Shown here in pieces: positions 37,695 through 46,256 of a stretch of 64,000 nt of DNA. The stretch comes from Sedimentimonas flavescens. Its GTDB lineage: Bacteria; Pseudomonadota; Alphaproteobacteria; Rhodobacterales; Rhodobacteraceae. Numbering within the stretch: position 1 is the stretch's first letter; each line of letters opens with the position of its first letter. The stretch spans positions 62,001-126,000 of the forward strand of contig NZ_JAHVAI010000008.1 of NCBI RefSeq assembly GCF_019264375.1, read 5' to 3'. Under the pieces are notes generated by a model. It was not told the DNA's origin, made no database searches, and saw only the letters and a list, made by a program, of their open reading frames with translations. A program made the position numbers and the translations under genes.

Positions 37695-38687
37695 ATGTTT
37701 CGCGCAATCCTGCTCGAGAAGAATGAGAACGGCACCCAGGCCCGCATGGCCGAAGTTGACGAAAGCCAGCTTCCCGAGGGGGATGTGACCGTTCGCGTCG
37801 CCTATTCGACGCTGAACTACAAGGACGCGCTGGCCATCACCGGTAAGGGGCCCGTGGTGCGCAGCTGGCCGATGGTTCCGGGGATCGACTTTTCGGGCGT
37901 GGTCGAGGCTTCGGCCCATCCCGATTACAAGCCGGGCGACCGGGTGGTTCTGAACGGCAGGGGCGTGGGCGAAGGCCACTGGGGCGGTCTGGCCGAGAAA
38001 GCCCGCGTGAAGGGCGATTGGCTGGTGCCGCTACAGGCGCCTTTCACCGCACGCGACGCGATGGCGATCGGCACGGCGGGCTATACGGCCATGCTCTGCG
38101 TCATGGCGCTTGAGCGTTACGGCATCACCCCCGATCAGGGCGACATTCTTGTTACCGGCGCCGCGGGCGGCGTGGGCAGCGTGGCAGTCGCGCTACTGGC
38201 CAAGCTTGGCTATCGCGTCGTGGCAATGACGGGCCGCCCGGAAGAGGCCAGCTACCTGCAAGATCTGGGCGCGGCCGAGGTTATTCCGCGCGGTGACTAC
38301 TCGGAACCCGGTCGTCCGCTGGCGAAAGAGCGTTGGGCTGGCGCGGTGGATGTCGCGGGCGGTCAGGTTCTGGCCAATGTCTGCGCATCGCTGAAATATC
38401 GCGGCGCCGTCGCGGCCTGCGGCCTGGCGGGCGGCATGTCTCTGCCCGCGACCGTCGCGCCCTTCATCTTGCGCGGCGTGGCGCTTTTGGGCGTGGACAG
38501 CGTGATGTGCCCGCGCGCCGAACGGCTTGAGGCATGGCGCCGCCTCGCACAAGACCTCGACCCCGGCAAACTCGCCGGCCTGACCGAGGAGATCGCCTTT
38601 GGCGATGTCATCGATACCGCCGGAAAGCTGATTGCTGGCAGCCAGCGCGGGCGCGTCGTCGTACCGATCGCCCCCAAGCTTGCCTAA
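37695..38687 (+). CDS. acuI: Acryloyl-CoA reductase (NADPH), YhdH/AcuI type
   Basis: Zinc-independent MDR oxidoreductase reducing acryloyl-CoA to propionyl-CoA, detoxifying acrylate from DMSP or 3-hydroxypropionate metabolism. 330 residues from the ATG at 37695 with AAGGAGG upstream. Features: [54 protein letters not shown], and the nucleotide fold [29 protein letters not shown]. The C-terminus [12 protein letters not shown] is typical. Co-transcribed with acuR. Confidence 0.94.
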   Translation: MFRAILLEKNENGTQARMAEVDESQLPEGDVTVRVAYSTLNYKDALAITGKGPVVRSWPMVPGIDFSGVVEASAHPDYKPGDRVVLNGRGVGEGHWGGLAEKARVKGDWLVPLQAPFTARDAMAIGTAGYTAMLCVMALERYGITPDQGDILVTGAAGGVGSVAVALLAKLGYRVVAMTGRPEEASYLQDLGAAEVIPRGDYSEPGRPLAKERWAGAVDVAGGQVLANVCASLKYRGAVAACGLAGGMSLPATVAPFILRGVALLGVDSVMCPRAERLEAWRRLAQDLDPGKLAGLTEEIAFGDVIDTAGKLIAGSQRGRVVVPIAPKLA

Positions 38688-38717
38688 CCAACCGCATTAC
38701 CCAGACAGGAGTTCTTC

Positions 38718-39293
38718 ATGACCGCAACACATATCAGCCGCTTCGCCGTTCCCGAACTTGATGCAATGCCCGAAGATCTGCGCGAGCGCATTCTTGGCGT
38801 GCAGGAGAAGTCCGGCTTCATCCCCAATATCTTCCTTGCCCTTGCGCACCGGCCCGACGAGTTCCGTGCCTTCTTCGCGTATCACGACGCGCTGATGGAA
38901 AAGCCGGGCAACCTGAGCAAAGCTGAGCGCGAGATGATCGTCGTGGCGACATCGAATATCAACCAGTGCCAATATTGCGTCGTGGCGCACGGGGCGATCT
39001 TGCGCATTCGCGCGAAGAACCCGCTGATCGCCGATCAGGTAGCGATCAACTACCGCAAGGCCGACCTGACGCCGCGCCAGAAAGAGATGCTCGACTTCGC
39101 GATGAAGGTTTCGGGCCCCGCCTATGAGGTCGGCGAGGCCGACTTCGAGACGCTCGCCGAGCACGGCTTCGACAAGGAAGACATCTGGGACATCGCCGGC
39201 ATCGCCGCTTTCTTCGGCCTGTCGAACCGGATGGCAAATGTCAGCAACCTTCGCCCCAATGACGAGTTCTTCGCGATGGGCCGCAATATCTGA
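38718..39293 (+). CDS. AhpD-like peroxidase-related protein
   Basis: 191 residues of the AhpD/carboxymuconolactone decarboxylase fold. The active-site pair is CQYC in NINQCQYCVVAHGAILR, with the conserved His two turns on. The segments ERILGVQEKSGFIPNIFLALAHRPDEFRAFFAYHDALM and FAMKVSGPAYEVGEADFETLAEHG place it in the uncharacterised peroxidase-related enzyme group. It takes the place that dddL holds in R. sphaeroides acuR-acuI-dddL, so it may protect against the reactive acrylate or act in thiol redox control. Confidence 0.88.
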   Translation: MTATHISRFAVPELDAMPEDLRERILGVQEKSGFIPNIFLALAHRPDEFRAFFAYHDALMEKPGNLSKAEREMIVVATSNINQCQYCVVAHGAILRIRAKNPLIADQVAINYRKADLTPRQKEMLDFAMKVSGPAYEVGEADFETLAEHGFDKEDIWDIAGIAAFFGLSNRMANVSNLRPNDEFFAMGRNI

Positions 39294-39294
39294 A

Positions 39295-39327
39295 AAAACT
39301 GCGGGGCGACGGTATGCGTCGCCCCGC
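39295..39327. terminator. Bidirectional terminator
   Basis: Perfect 11-bp stem GCGGGGCGACG / CGTCGCCCCGC with a 5-base loop (39301-39327). On the minus strand it is followed by AGTTTTTTCAG, ending the ABC transporter operon; on the plus strand by TCATTATTGTTTG after the AhpD-like gene. Confidence 0.9.
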
Positions 39328-39351
39328 TCATTATTGTTTGCCTGCCGTCTG

Positions 39352-40347
39352 TCAGGCCGCGGGCAGGCCATCGGCGTCGAAGTGGAAGGTTTTCTGCGCA
39401 CTGAACCCGAGGCGCAGCGATTGCCCCGCTTCGATCGAATGCTGCCCGAAGAGGCGCGCGGTGACCTGATGGCTCTGCACATTCGCAATCACGTTGGTGT
39501 CGCCCCCCAGATGCTCGACATGGATGACCTGAGCCAGCAGAGGCCCGTCATCCGAGAGGAACAGGTCCTCGGGACGCACGCCCATGGTGCGATCATCGCC
39601 CTCATTCACCAGCCCGGCCGGGAAGAAGTTCATCGAGGGTGATCCCAGGAACCCCGCGACGAACTGGTTGGCAGGGTTGTTGTACAGCTCCATCGGGCTG
39701 CCGATCTGTTCGACGCGACCGTCGCGCAGCACAACGATCTTGTCGGCAAGCGTCATCGCCTCGGTCTGGTCGTGGGTGACATAGATCATCGAGGCCGACA
39801 ACTGCCGGTGCAGATTGGCGATCTCGATCCGGGTGTTCATCCGCAGCGCCGCATCGAGGTTCGAGAGCGGCTCGTCGAACAGGAAGATCTTGGGTTCACG
39901 CACGATAGCCCGCCCGATTGCCACACGCTGACGCTGGCCGCCGGAAAGCTCGGACGGGTATCTGTCCAGATAGGGATCGAGATTGAGCATGCGCGCCGCA
40001 TTGGCCACGCGCTGTTCGATCACATCCTTGGGCTGCCCCTCCTGACGCAGCGCCAGCGACATGTTCTTGCGCACGCTCAGATGCGGGTAAAGTGCATAGG
40101 ACTGGAACACCATCGCGATGCCGCGCTTTGACGGAGGCGTCAGGTTGACCTGCTCGCCGGCGATGCGGATTTCTCCCGAAGTGGCGTCTTCCAGTCCCGC
40201 GATCACGCGCAGCAGCGTGGACTTGCCGCAGCCCGAGGGTCCGACGAACACCACGAATTCACCATCCTCGACGGTCAGGCTGATGTCCTTCAGGACATGC
40301 ACGGCCCCGAAAGACTTGTTCACATTGGTCAGCGTCAGTGCAGTCAT
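39352..40347 (-). CDS. Sugar ABC transporter ATP-binding protein (MalK/UgpC type)
   Basis: 331 residues. Walker A GPSGCGKST, Q-loop QSYALYPHLSVRKNM, signature LSGGQRQRVAIGRAIV, Walker B IFLFDEPLSNLD, H-loop YVTHDQTEAMTLAD, and a C-terminal regulatory OB/TOBE region (MGVRPEDLFLSDDGPLLAQVIHVEHLGGDTNVIANV). Energises the importer encoded just upstream; last gene of the operon. The usual protein is 350-370 residues, so its C-terminal domain is slightly short. Confidence 0.95.
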   Translation of the reverse strand: MTALTLTNVNKSFGAVHVLKDISLTVEDGEFVVFVGPSGCGKSTLLRVIAGLEDATSGEIRIAGEQVNLTPPSKRGIAMVFQSYALYPHLSVRKNMSLALRQEGQPKDVIEQRVANAARMLNLDPYLDRYPSELSGGQRQRVAIGRAIVREPKIFLFDEPLSNLDAALRMNTRIEIANLHRQLSASMIYVTHDQTEAMTLADKIVVLRDGRVEQIGSPMELYNNPANQFVAGFLGSPSMNFFPAGLVNEGDDRTMGVRPEDLFLSDDGPLLAQVIHVEHLGGDTNVIANVQSHQVTARLFGQHSIEAGQSLRLGFSAQKTFHFDADGLPAA

Positions 40348-40454
40348 GGCGTGGGCTCCTCAAGCGAAACGGGGTGGCCGATACGGATGGGCCAGACAAT
40401 CCGGGCGCGGCGGGATGGGGCCGCGCGACGTGCATTCAGGGCGAGGGCAATCAT
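40344..40454 (-). CDS. Possible 36-residue coupled small ORF
   Basis: Starts at an ATG overlapping the permease stop (ATGA at 40454) and ends with a TGA overlapping the ATPase start (ATGA at 40347). Encodes MIALALNARRAAPSRRARIVW followed by PIRIGHPVSLEEPTP, very basic in its first half. The ATPase binding site (GAGGAG) lies inside it. It fills the whole gap between two ABC genes, so it may just carry translation across the junction. Confidence 0.35.
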   Translation of the reverse strand: MIALALNARRAAPSRRARIVWPIRIGHPVSLEEPTP

Positions 40455-41290
40455 TTCACTGCCCCCGAGGTGATCCCGCGGATCAGTTGGCGCGAGAAGA
40501 TGACATAGAGAGCCAGCACCGGCAGGATCGCGAAACTCAGCGCCGAGAGAACAGCGTTCCAGTCGGTCACGAACTGGCCGATGAAGACCTGCGAGCCAAG
40601 CGTGAGCGTCTTGGTGGCCTCGGTCGGCGCCAGGATCAGCGGGAACCAAAGGTCGTTCCAGATCGGGATCATGTTGAACACGGCCACGGTCGCCATCGCC
40701 GGACGCACAAGCGGCAGCACAAGCCGGAAGAAGATCGTGTATTCCGACAGCCCGTCGATACGCCCGGCGTTCTTGAGGTCATCCGACACCTGGCGCATGA
40801 ACTCTGACAGGATGAAGACGGCCAGTGGAAGGCCCTGCGCGGTATAGACCAGGATCAGCGCCCAGAGGGTATTCACAAGGCCCGTACTGACCATAAGATC
40901 CAGGATTGCCACGGTACCGATGCGGATCGGGATCATTATGCCAAGCGCAAGGTAAAGCCCCAGCAGCTTGCTGCCACGGAAGCGGTACTCCGACAGCGCA
41001 TAGGCCGCCATCGCGCCAAACAGCAGGATCAGGAACAGCGACGCCACGGTGACGATCATCGAGTTCTGGAAGTAGAGGAAGAAATCCCCCTGCTTGAGCA
41101 CCGTCTGATAGCCGATCAACGAGAAGCTCTCGGTGTCAGGCAGCGCCAGCGGCTCCTTGAAGATCGCTTTGCGGGTCTTGAAGCTGTTGATCAGGATCAC
41201 GAAGACCGGGAACAGCGCGATCAGGGTGTAGAAGATCAGCGCGCCATGCATCGCGAAGGTATTCAGCGGGTTCGTGCGGGCCTTGTTCAT
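40451..41290 (-). CDS. Sugar ABC transporter permease (MalG type)
   Basis: 279 residues from the ATG at 41290 (GAGGAG upstream). Six hydrophobic helices. The EAA loop that docks the ATPase is LKNAGRIDGLSEYTIFFRLVLPLVRPAM. Typical CUT1 features: FPVFVILINSFKT at the first helix and SLFLILLFGAMAAYALSEYRFRG. Pairs with the MalF-type permease encoded 11 bases upstream. Confidence 0.95.
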   Translation of the reverse strand: MNKARTNPLNTFAMHGALIFYTLIALFPVFVILINSFKTRKAIFKEPLALPDTESFSLIGYQTVLKQGDFFLYFQNSMIVTVASLFLILLFGAMAAYALSEYRFRGSKLLGLYLALGIMIPIRIGTVAILDLMVSTGLVNTLWALILVYTAQGLPLAVFILSEFMRQVSDDLKNAGRIDGLSEYTIFFRLVLPLVRPAMATVAVFNMIPIWNDLWFPLILAPTEATKTLTLGSQVFIGQFVTDWNAVLSALSFAILPVLALYVIFSRQLIRGITSGAVK

Positions 41291-41301
41291 TGGCTTGCTC
41301 C

Positions 41302-42216
41302 TCACAGCTGGTAGCGACGCATCCGGGACTGGACGCCGTAGAGATAGAGACACACACCAACCAGGATGATCGCGAACATGGCGCTGGCGATGGCCGAACC
41401 CATGTGGGGGTCGCCGAGTTGCAGCTGGAAACCGAAGAAGGTGCGATACATGAAGGTGCCGAGAATATCGGTCGAGTAATCCGGCCCTGCGAGCGCACCC
41501 TGAGAGGCGTAGATCAGGTCGAAAGCGTTGAAATTGCCCACGAAGGTCAGGATCGAGATGATGCCGATCGATGGCAGGATCAGCGGCAGCTTGATCTTCC
41601 AGAAGGCCGCCATTCCGGTGATGCCGTCCACCTCGCCCGCCTCGATCACTTCGTCGGGGATGGACAGAAGCGCCGCGTAGATCAGCATCATCGGGATGCC
41701 GACGAACTGCCAGACCGAGATCAGCGCCAGTGTGGTCAGCGCATATTCCTCTTTGCCCAGCCAGGGCGCGAACAGCGATTTCAGCCCGACCGCATCAAGC
41801 ATCGAGGGCGCGATACCCCAGATCGGCGACAGGATCAGCTTCCACGCGAAGCCCACGATGACGAAGGACAGGATCGTGGGCACGAAGATAGCCGAGCGGT
41901 AAAGCGCACTGAAGCGCAGGCGCGGATGGCTCAGGATCGCTGCCAGCACGATGCCGATGGGGTTTTGCACCAGCATGTGGATCAGGAAGAACCAGAAGTT
42001 GTTGCCGAGCGCGTTCCAGAACTGCTCGGACCAGATCGGGTCGAAAAACAGGGTGCGGAAGTTGTCCAGCCCGACGAAAACGCGCTCTTGATCGATCTTG
42101 CTGAACAGCGCCAGACGTAGCGTGTTGACCAGCGGAAAGATCATGACGGCGGTGTAGATGACGACGGCGGGCGCCAGGAACACTGGGATGTGCCAGCGGA
42201 TACGTGGGCGGGTCAT
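41302..42216 (-). CDS. Sugar ABC transporter permease (MalF type)
   Basis: 304 residues, six or so hydrophobic helices beginning IPVFLAPAVVIYTAVMIFPLVNTLRLALF. EAA loop: VIEAGEVDGITGMAAFWKIKLPLILPSIG. Periplasmic region YASQGALAGPDYSTDILGTFMYRTFF is typical of CUT1 MalF proteins. Follows the binding-protein gene by 65 bases. Confidence 0.95.
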   Translation of the reverse strand: MTRPRIRWHIPVFLAPAVVIYTAVMIFPLVNTLRLALFSKIDQERVFVGLDNFRTLFFDPIWSEQFWNALGNNFWFFLIHMLVQNPIGIVLAAILSHPRLRFSALYRSAIFVPTILSFVIVGFAWKLILSPIWGIAPSMLDAVGLKSLFAPWLGKEEYALTTLALISVWQFVGIPMMLIYAALLSIPDEVIEAGEVDGITGMAAFWKIKLPLILPSIGIISILTFVGNFNAFDLIYASQGALAGPDYSTDILGTFMYRTFFGFQLQLGDPHMGSAIASAMFAIILVGVCLYLYGVQSRMRRYQL

Positions 42217-42281
42217 GTGTGCCTCCGGTTCTTGGTTCCCGAGCGGATGGCTCCGCTCGGGTAGATCATCTGACGGGAGGG

Positions 42282-43535
42282 TCAGTTCTGCGGCTTATAC
42301 CAGCTGTCGAGGCCAGCCTGCAGTTTCACGCCCAGCTCCTCGGGCGTCGAGGTGCCCTTGATCGCCGCCACCGAAGCGCCCCAGGTATCGTTCTCGAGGT
42401 TCGGGGTGCCGCGCGACAGGATCTGATAGGTCGAGCGGATGCTGCGTTCGCAGTCGTTGCGCCAGCCGACGAATTCCTTCGCAAGCGGATCGGACAGTTC
42501 GACCGGCGTATCCGACAGCGGGAAGAAGCCCGGCAGCGCGTTGCCGAAGATCTCGGCGAACTCGGGGCTGGCGACCCACGACAGGAAGGCGCGTGCCGCC
42601 TCGGGGTTGGCGCTGGCGGCGTTCATGCCGATGCCGACGTCAGTGTGGTCCGAGATGTAGCAGGTATCGCCCGCAGCTTTCACCGGCGGCTTGAAGGCGC
42701 CCATCTCGAACTCGGCCTGGGCGTTGAAGCCCGAAATCTCCCACGAGCCCGCCGGATAGATCGCCGCGCGGCCAAGCGTGAACAGGTTCTGGCTGTCGGG
42801 ATAGGTCTGCGCCTCGTAGCCGTCGCCGAGGTAGGGCGCCCATTTGGCCAGCGTCGCGTAGGGCTCGACCCACTGCGGATCGGTCAGCTTCTGCTCGCCG
42901 CGGATCAGCGCCAGACGGCCCTCTTCACCCTTCCAGTAGTTCGGGCCGATGTTGTTATAGCCCATGGTCGCGGCTTCCCACTGGTCGTTGGTGCCCATCG
43001 CCATCGGGATATAGCTGCCGTCTTCCTTGATCTTCTCGAGCGCCGCGAAGAACTCCTCTTCGGTCACGGGCACTTCGATGCCCAGTTCGGCGAAGGCGTC
43101 CTTGTTGTAGATGAATCCGTGGATGACCGAGGCCATCGGCACGCAGAAGGTGGCCGCGCCGTCATCGGTCTGCCAGGCGGCTTTCGCCACGTCAGAGAAG
43201 TTCGACATCGCGTCAAGATCGCTCAGGTCGGTCAGGTGCCCGGCCTGATAGAGCGCCAGCGACGCGTCGAACGGGCGGCAGGTGATCAGATCGCCAGCCG
43301 AACCCGCATCGAGCTTGGAGTTCAGAACCGCATTGTAATCCGCGGGGGCGGTCGGCGTGAACTGGACCTTGATGCCGGGATGCTTGGCCTCGAAGGCGGG
43401 GATGATCTTGTCCTGCCACAGCGCGAGGTCATCGTTGCGCCAGCTCTCGATGGTCAGAGCGGCATCCTGTGCCTGCGCGCCGGTCGCAACCAGAGCGGTG
43501 CTGAGCAGCGCCATCTTGAGATAGGTATGTTTCAT
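42282..43535 (-). CDS. Periplasmic sugar-binding protein (family 1 solute-binding)
   Basis: 417 residues with signal peptide MKHTYLKMALLSTALVATGAQA; AGGAG precedes the ATG at 43535. Two-lobed binding protein of the CUT1 class: IESWRNDDLALWQDKIIPAFEAKHPGIKVQFTP, NSKLDAGSAGDLITCRPFDASLALYQAGHLTDLSD, GFIYNKDAFAELGIEVPVTEEEFFAALEKIK, AAIYPAGSWEISGFNAQA. Two pairs of Cys could form disulfides. Being directly downstream of murQ, its ligand is most likely GlcNAc, MurNAc or a small peptidoglycan-derived or chitin-derived sugar (inference). Confidence 0.94.
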   Translation of the reverse strand: MKHTYLKMALLSTALVATGAQAQDAALTIESWRNDDLALWQDKIIPAFEAKHPGIKVQFTPTAPADYNAVLNSKLDAGSAGDLITCRPFDASLALYQAGHLTDLSDLDAMSNFSDVAKAAWQTDDGAATFCVPMASVIHGFIYNKDAFAELGIEVPVTEEEFFAALEKIKEDGSYIPMAMGTNDQWEAATMGYNNIGPNYWKGEEGRLALIRGEQKLTDPQWVEPYATLAKWAPYLGDGYEAQTYPDSQNLFTLGRAAIYPAGSWEISGFNAQAEFEMGAFKPPVKAAGDTCYISDHTDVGIGMNAASANPEAARAFLSWVASPEFAEIFGNALPGFFPLSDTPVELSDPLAKEFVGWRNDCERSIRSTYQILSRGTPNLENDTWGASVAAIKGTSTPEELGVKLQAGLDSWYKPQN

Positions 43536-43565
43536 ATCGTTATTCTCCTGTTTGGACGAGTTTGT

Positions 43566-44453
43566 TCAGCGAAGCCGCGCCAGCGCGACCCGCAGATTTC
43601 CGTTGGTCTGTTCGAGAAGGTCTTGCGCCTCGGCGGGCGAAATGCCCCCCGCGGCAATCAGTGTTGCGGGCTTGACCGCGCCCTGTGCGGCATCAAGCGC
43701 CGCCTCGGCCACCTGCGGATCGACATGCGCCGCCTGCGCGACGATACCGGCCGCACGCGCCCGAAGCTTGATGTTATCGGCGCGCAGATTGACCATCATC
43801 CCGTCGTAGACATGGCCGAGTTCGAGCGCCATCAGCGTCGAAAGCATGTTGAGCGCGATCTTCTGCGCGGTCCCCGCCCCCATCCGGGTCGAGCCCGAAA
43901 GCACCTCCGGCGGCGTGGGTAGCAAGATCGCGTGATGCGCCAGATTCAAGAGCGGCGTATCGCCGTTATTCGCGATCCCGACCACCGCTGCACCCCGCGC
44001 CCGGGCGATCTCAGCCGCCGCAACCGTGTAGGGGGTCGTACCGCTGGCAGAGACAGCGATCACCGTGTCGCACGGCCCCAGATCCGCCAGCGCGAGGGCC
44101 AGCCCCTCGGTGTCATCCTCGGTGCCGCCGGGCATCTCAACCCCGGTCGGCAAACCACCCGCCATATGAATGCGCAGCTGTTCGGAGGGGATCGAAAAGG
44201 TTCCACCAAGCTCCTGCGCATCTGCGGCAGCCATAAGCCCCGAGGAGCCGGCCGCGATATAATGCAGCCGCGCACCAGCCCCGATCGAAGCAGCCATCGC
44301 GGTAGCGCCCGACACGATCTGCGGCAGCGCCGCGCGAACCGCTACAGCGGCCGCGATCTGACCTTCGACCAGAAGCGCCGCAACTTCGGCAGGCAGCTTC
44401 TGATCCAACCCAACCGCATCGCGGTGCAAGCCCTCTGTCACGTGTCTTTTCAC
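43566..44453 (-). CDS. murQ: N-acetylmuramic acid 6-phosphate etherase
   Basis: Cleaves the lactyl ether of MurNAc-6-P to GlcNAc-6-P and D-lactate. 295 residues, SIS domain. Motifs: TEGLHRDAVGLDQK, GARLHYIAAGSSGLMAAADAQELGGTF (catalytic Glu in the AQEL), DDTEGLALAL, VSASGTTPYTV and the strongly diagnostic SGSTRMGAGTAQKIALNMLSTLMALELGHV. Start is a GTG at 44453 with GAGGGGGG upstream. First gene of the minus-strand operon with the ABC importer. Confidence 0.94.
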   Translation of the reverse strand: MKRHVTEGLHRDAVGLDQKLPAEVAALLVEGQIAAAVAVRAALPQIVSGATAMAASIGAGARLHYIAAGSSGLMAAADAQELGGTFSIPSEQLRIHMAGGLPTGVEMPGGTEDDTEGLALALADLGPCDTVIAVSASGTTPYTVAAAEIARARGAAVVGIANNGDTPLLNLAHHAILLPTPPEVLSGSTRMGAGTAQKIALNMLSTLMALELGHVYDGMMVNLRADNIKLRARAAGIVAQAAHVDPQVAEAALDAAQGAVKPATLIAAGGISPAEAQDLLEQTNGNLRVALARLR

Positions 44454-44480
44454 CTGATTCCCCCCTCAAGCTCCAACAAG

Positions 44481-44603
44481 AATACCTATATAATACCTTT
44501 TGTCCAGCATTTCGTTAGCGGTTCTGGATAGGTTTGTTTTATCGCAAAGATTCCACGTCATTGGTTCTCTTTTTTCTTCCATTATCTCGTAAGGTATTAT
44601 AAT
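44481..44603. promoter_or_regulatory. Shared control region of the two amino-sugar operons
   Basis: TATAATACCTT (44489-44499) and its exact inverse AAGGTATTATA (44591-44601) flank a 91-base centre; a further half site AATACCT lies at 44481-44487, an 11-bp direct repeat of the first. TATAAT at 44598-44603 is a fitting -10 box for the plus operon, only 9 bases before its ATG at 44613, so that mRNA may be leaderless. The repeats overlap the putative -10 elements, as expected for the GntR-family repressor encoded at 45.5 kb. Confidence 0.6.
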
Positions 44604-44612
44604 GGTCTTCTC

Positions 44613-45500
44613 ATGAGCGATTCATTGAACAATGCGATCATCGCCATTGATGGCGGAGGAACCCGGTGCCGGGTGGCACTGGACGATGGCCGCCTGACGC
44701 GCGCGATCGAAACTGGTTCGGCCAATGTCTCGACCGATTTCGATGGTGCGGTTGCGCAGATGATCGAGGGCATGAACCTCCTGGCGCGCAAGGTCGACCT
44801 TCCGGTACAGGCACTTTGGAGCCTTCCGGCATTTGTCGGCCTCGCGGGGGTTACCGGGGCGGAGATGCGCGCACGGCTATGCGCAGCGCTGCCCTTTACC
44901 GCCGTGCGCGTCGAAGATGACCGCCCCGCCGCACTGCGCGGTGCGCTCGGAGATCGCGATGGCGTGGTCGCACATTGCGGAACAGGTTCGTTTTTCGCCG
45001 CGCAGATCCGGGGCGTGATGCGCCTTGCCGGTGGCTGGGGGCCAGTGCTCGGGGATCGTGCCTCGGCGCAGTGGGTCGGGCGCGAAGCCCTGCGCGCGAC
45101 CCTTGATTGCGTCGATGATCTGCAGGAATGTACGCCGCTCGCAAACCGTCTGCTGTCCGAGATGGGCGGCAGCCCCGGAATTGTGCGGTTTGCCAGCCGC
45201 GCGCGCCCCGTGGACTTCGGCGCGCTGGCGCCTTTGGTTACCGATTACGCCGGAAAAGGCGATGCACTTGCGCTTGGGGTCATGGCAACGGGCGCATCCG
45301 AGATTGCAGCACTTATTCCGCAAATGGGTTGGGTTCCGGGTCAGGCGATCTGCCTGACCGGCGGCATCGGCCCCCACTTCATGCAATTCCTGCCCGCTGC
45401 CATGCTGGCCGATGTGGCAGCCCCGCAAGGCTCCCCGCTTGATGGCGCCCTGACGTTGGCGCGCGAATTTGCCAAGGAGATCGCCCATGAACGCAGCTGA
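44613..45500 (+). CDS. BadF/BadG-type amino-sugar kinase
   Basis: 295 residues of the ASKHA fold: IIAIDGGGTRCRVAL (phosphate 1), VVAHCGTGSFFAAQ (phosphate 2), RLAGGWGPVLGDRASAQWVGREALRA, and the adenosine motif AICLTGGIGPHFMQFL. COG2971 members phosphorylate GlcNAc (NagK), and MurK of Clostridium phosphorylates both GlcNAc and MurNAc. With MurQ encoded next door and no AnmK in view, a MurK-like dual role is attractive. Its stop overlaps the GntR gene by 14 bases. Confidence 0.88.
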   Translation: MSDSLNNAIIAIDGGGTRCRVALDDGRLTRAIETGSANVSTDFDGAVAQMIEGMNLLARKVDLPVQALWSLPAFVGLAGVTGAEMRARLCAALPFTAVRVEDDRPAALRGALGDRDGVVAHCGTGSFFAAQIRGVMRLAGGWGPVLGDRASAQWVGREALRATLDCVDDLQECTPLANRLLSEMGGSPGIVRFASRARPVDFGALAPLVTDYAGKGDALALGVMATGASEIAALIPQMGWVPGQAICLTGGIGPHFMQFLPAAMLADVAAPQGSPLDGALTLAREFAKEIAHERS

Positions 45501-46236
45501 GTTTCTACGCCCGGAAAACTGGCTCGGCTCTAGCGAGGGTCCGCGCTATGTGCAGCTACGCCGCAGGCTAATCGAGGGTATCGAGACCGGCGCGCTGCCG
45601 CCCAACTCATCGTTGCCGCCCGAGCGCGAAATCGCAGAACTGACCGAGCTTTCGCGCGTAACCGTCCGCAAGGCTATTCAGGGGTTGGTGCGAGAAGGCC
45701 TTATCGAACAAAGGCAAGGCTCGGGTTCCTTCGTGCGCGAACCGGTCACCAGGCTGGAACAGTCGCTCTCGCATCTGACCTCGTTCACCGAGGACATGGC
45801 GCAGCGCGGGATGCAGACCACTTCGACCTGGCTTGAACGCGGCGTCTTCATGGCCTCGCCCGAAGAAATCGCGGCCTTCGGTCTGAATGCAGGCGAGAAT
45901 GTCGCGCGCATCTACCGGCTACGCGAGGCGGGTGGGCGCCCGATGGCGCTGGAGCGTGCGGCGCTGCCGCTCGACATCCTGCCCAACCCGATCGAGGTGA
46001 CGACGTCGCTATACGAAGTGCTCGAACGGAAGGGCAACCGTCCCGTTCGGGCGGTGCAGAAGATCTCGGCCATCAACCTCGAGGCGCGCGAGGCCGCCTT
46101 GCTGGGGGTCGCCGAGGGGGCTGCGGGCCTCAGCATCGCCCGCACATCCTACCTTGCGACCGGTCGGGTCGCGGAACTGACCCATTCGCTATATCGCGGT
46201 GACGCTTACGACTTCGTGGCCGAACTGCGCCTTTGA
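45487..46236 (+). CDS. GntR/HutC-family regulator (NagR-like)
   Basis: 249 residues from the ATG at 45487 (AAGGAGATC upstream). N-terminal winged helix: YVQLRRRLIEGIETGALPPNSSLPPEREIAELTELSRVTVRKAIQGLVREGLIEQRQGSGSFV. C-terminal UTRA effector domain: LTSFTEDMAQRGMQTTSTWLERG ... ENVARIYRLREAGGRPMALERAALPLDILP. Such proteins usually sense GlcN-6-P or GlcNAc-6-P. It probably binds the repeats at 44.5 kb and controls both operons. Confidence 0.92.
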   Translation: MNAAEFLRPENWLGSSEGPRYVQLRRRLIEGIETGALPPNSSLPPEREIAELTELSRVTVRKAIQGLVREGLIEQRQGSGSFVREPVTRLEQSLSHLTSFTEDMAQRGMQTTSTWLERGVFMASPEEIAAFGLNAGENVARIYRLREAGGRPMALERAALPLDILPNPIEVTTSLYEVLERKGNRPVRAVQKISAINLEAREAALLGVAEGAAGLSIARTSYLATGRVAELTHSLYRGDAYDFVAELRL

Positions 46237-46256
46237 CAAGGAAAGGCTGCCAGACC

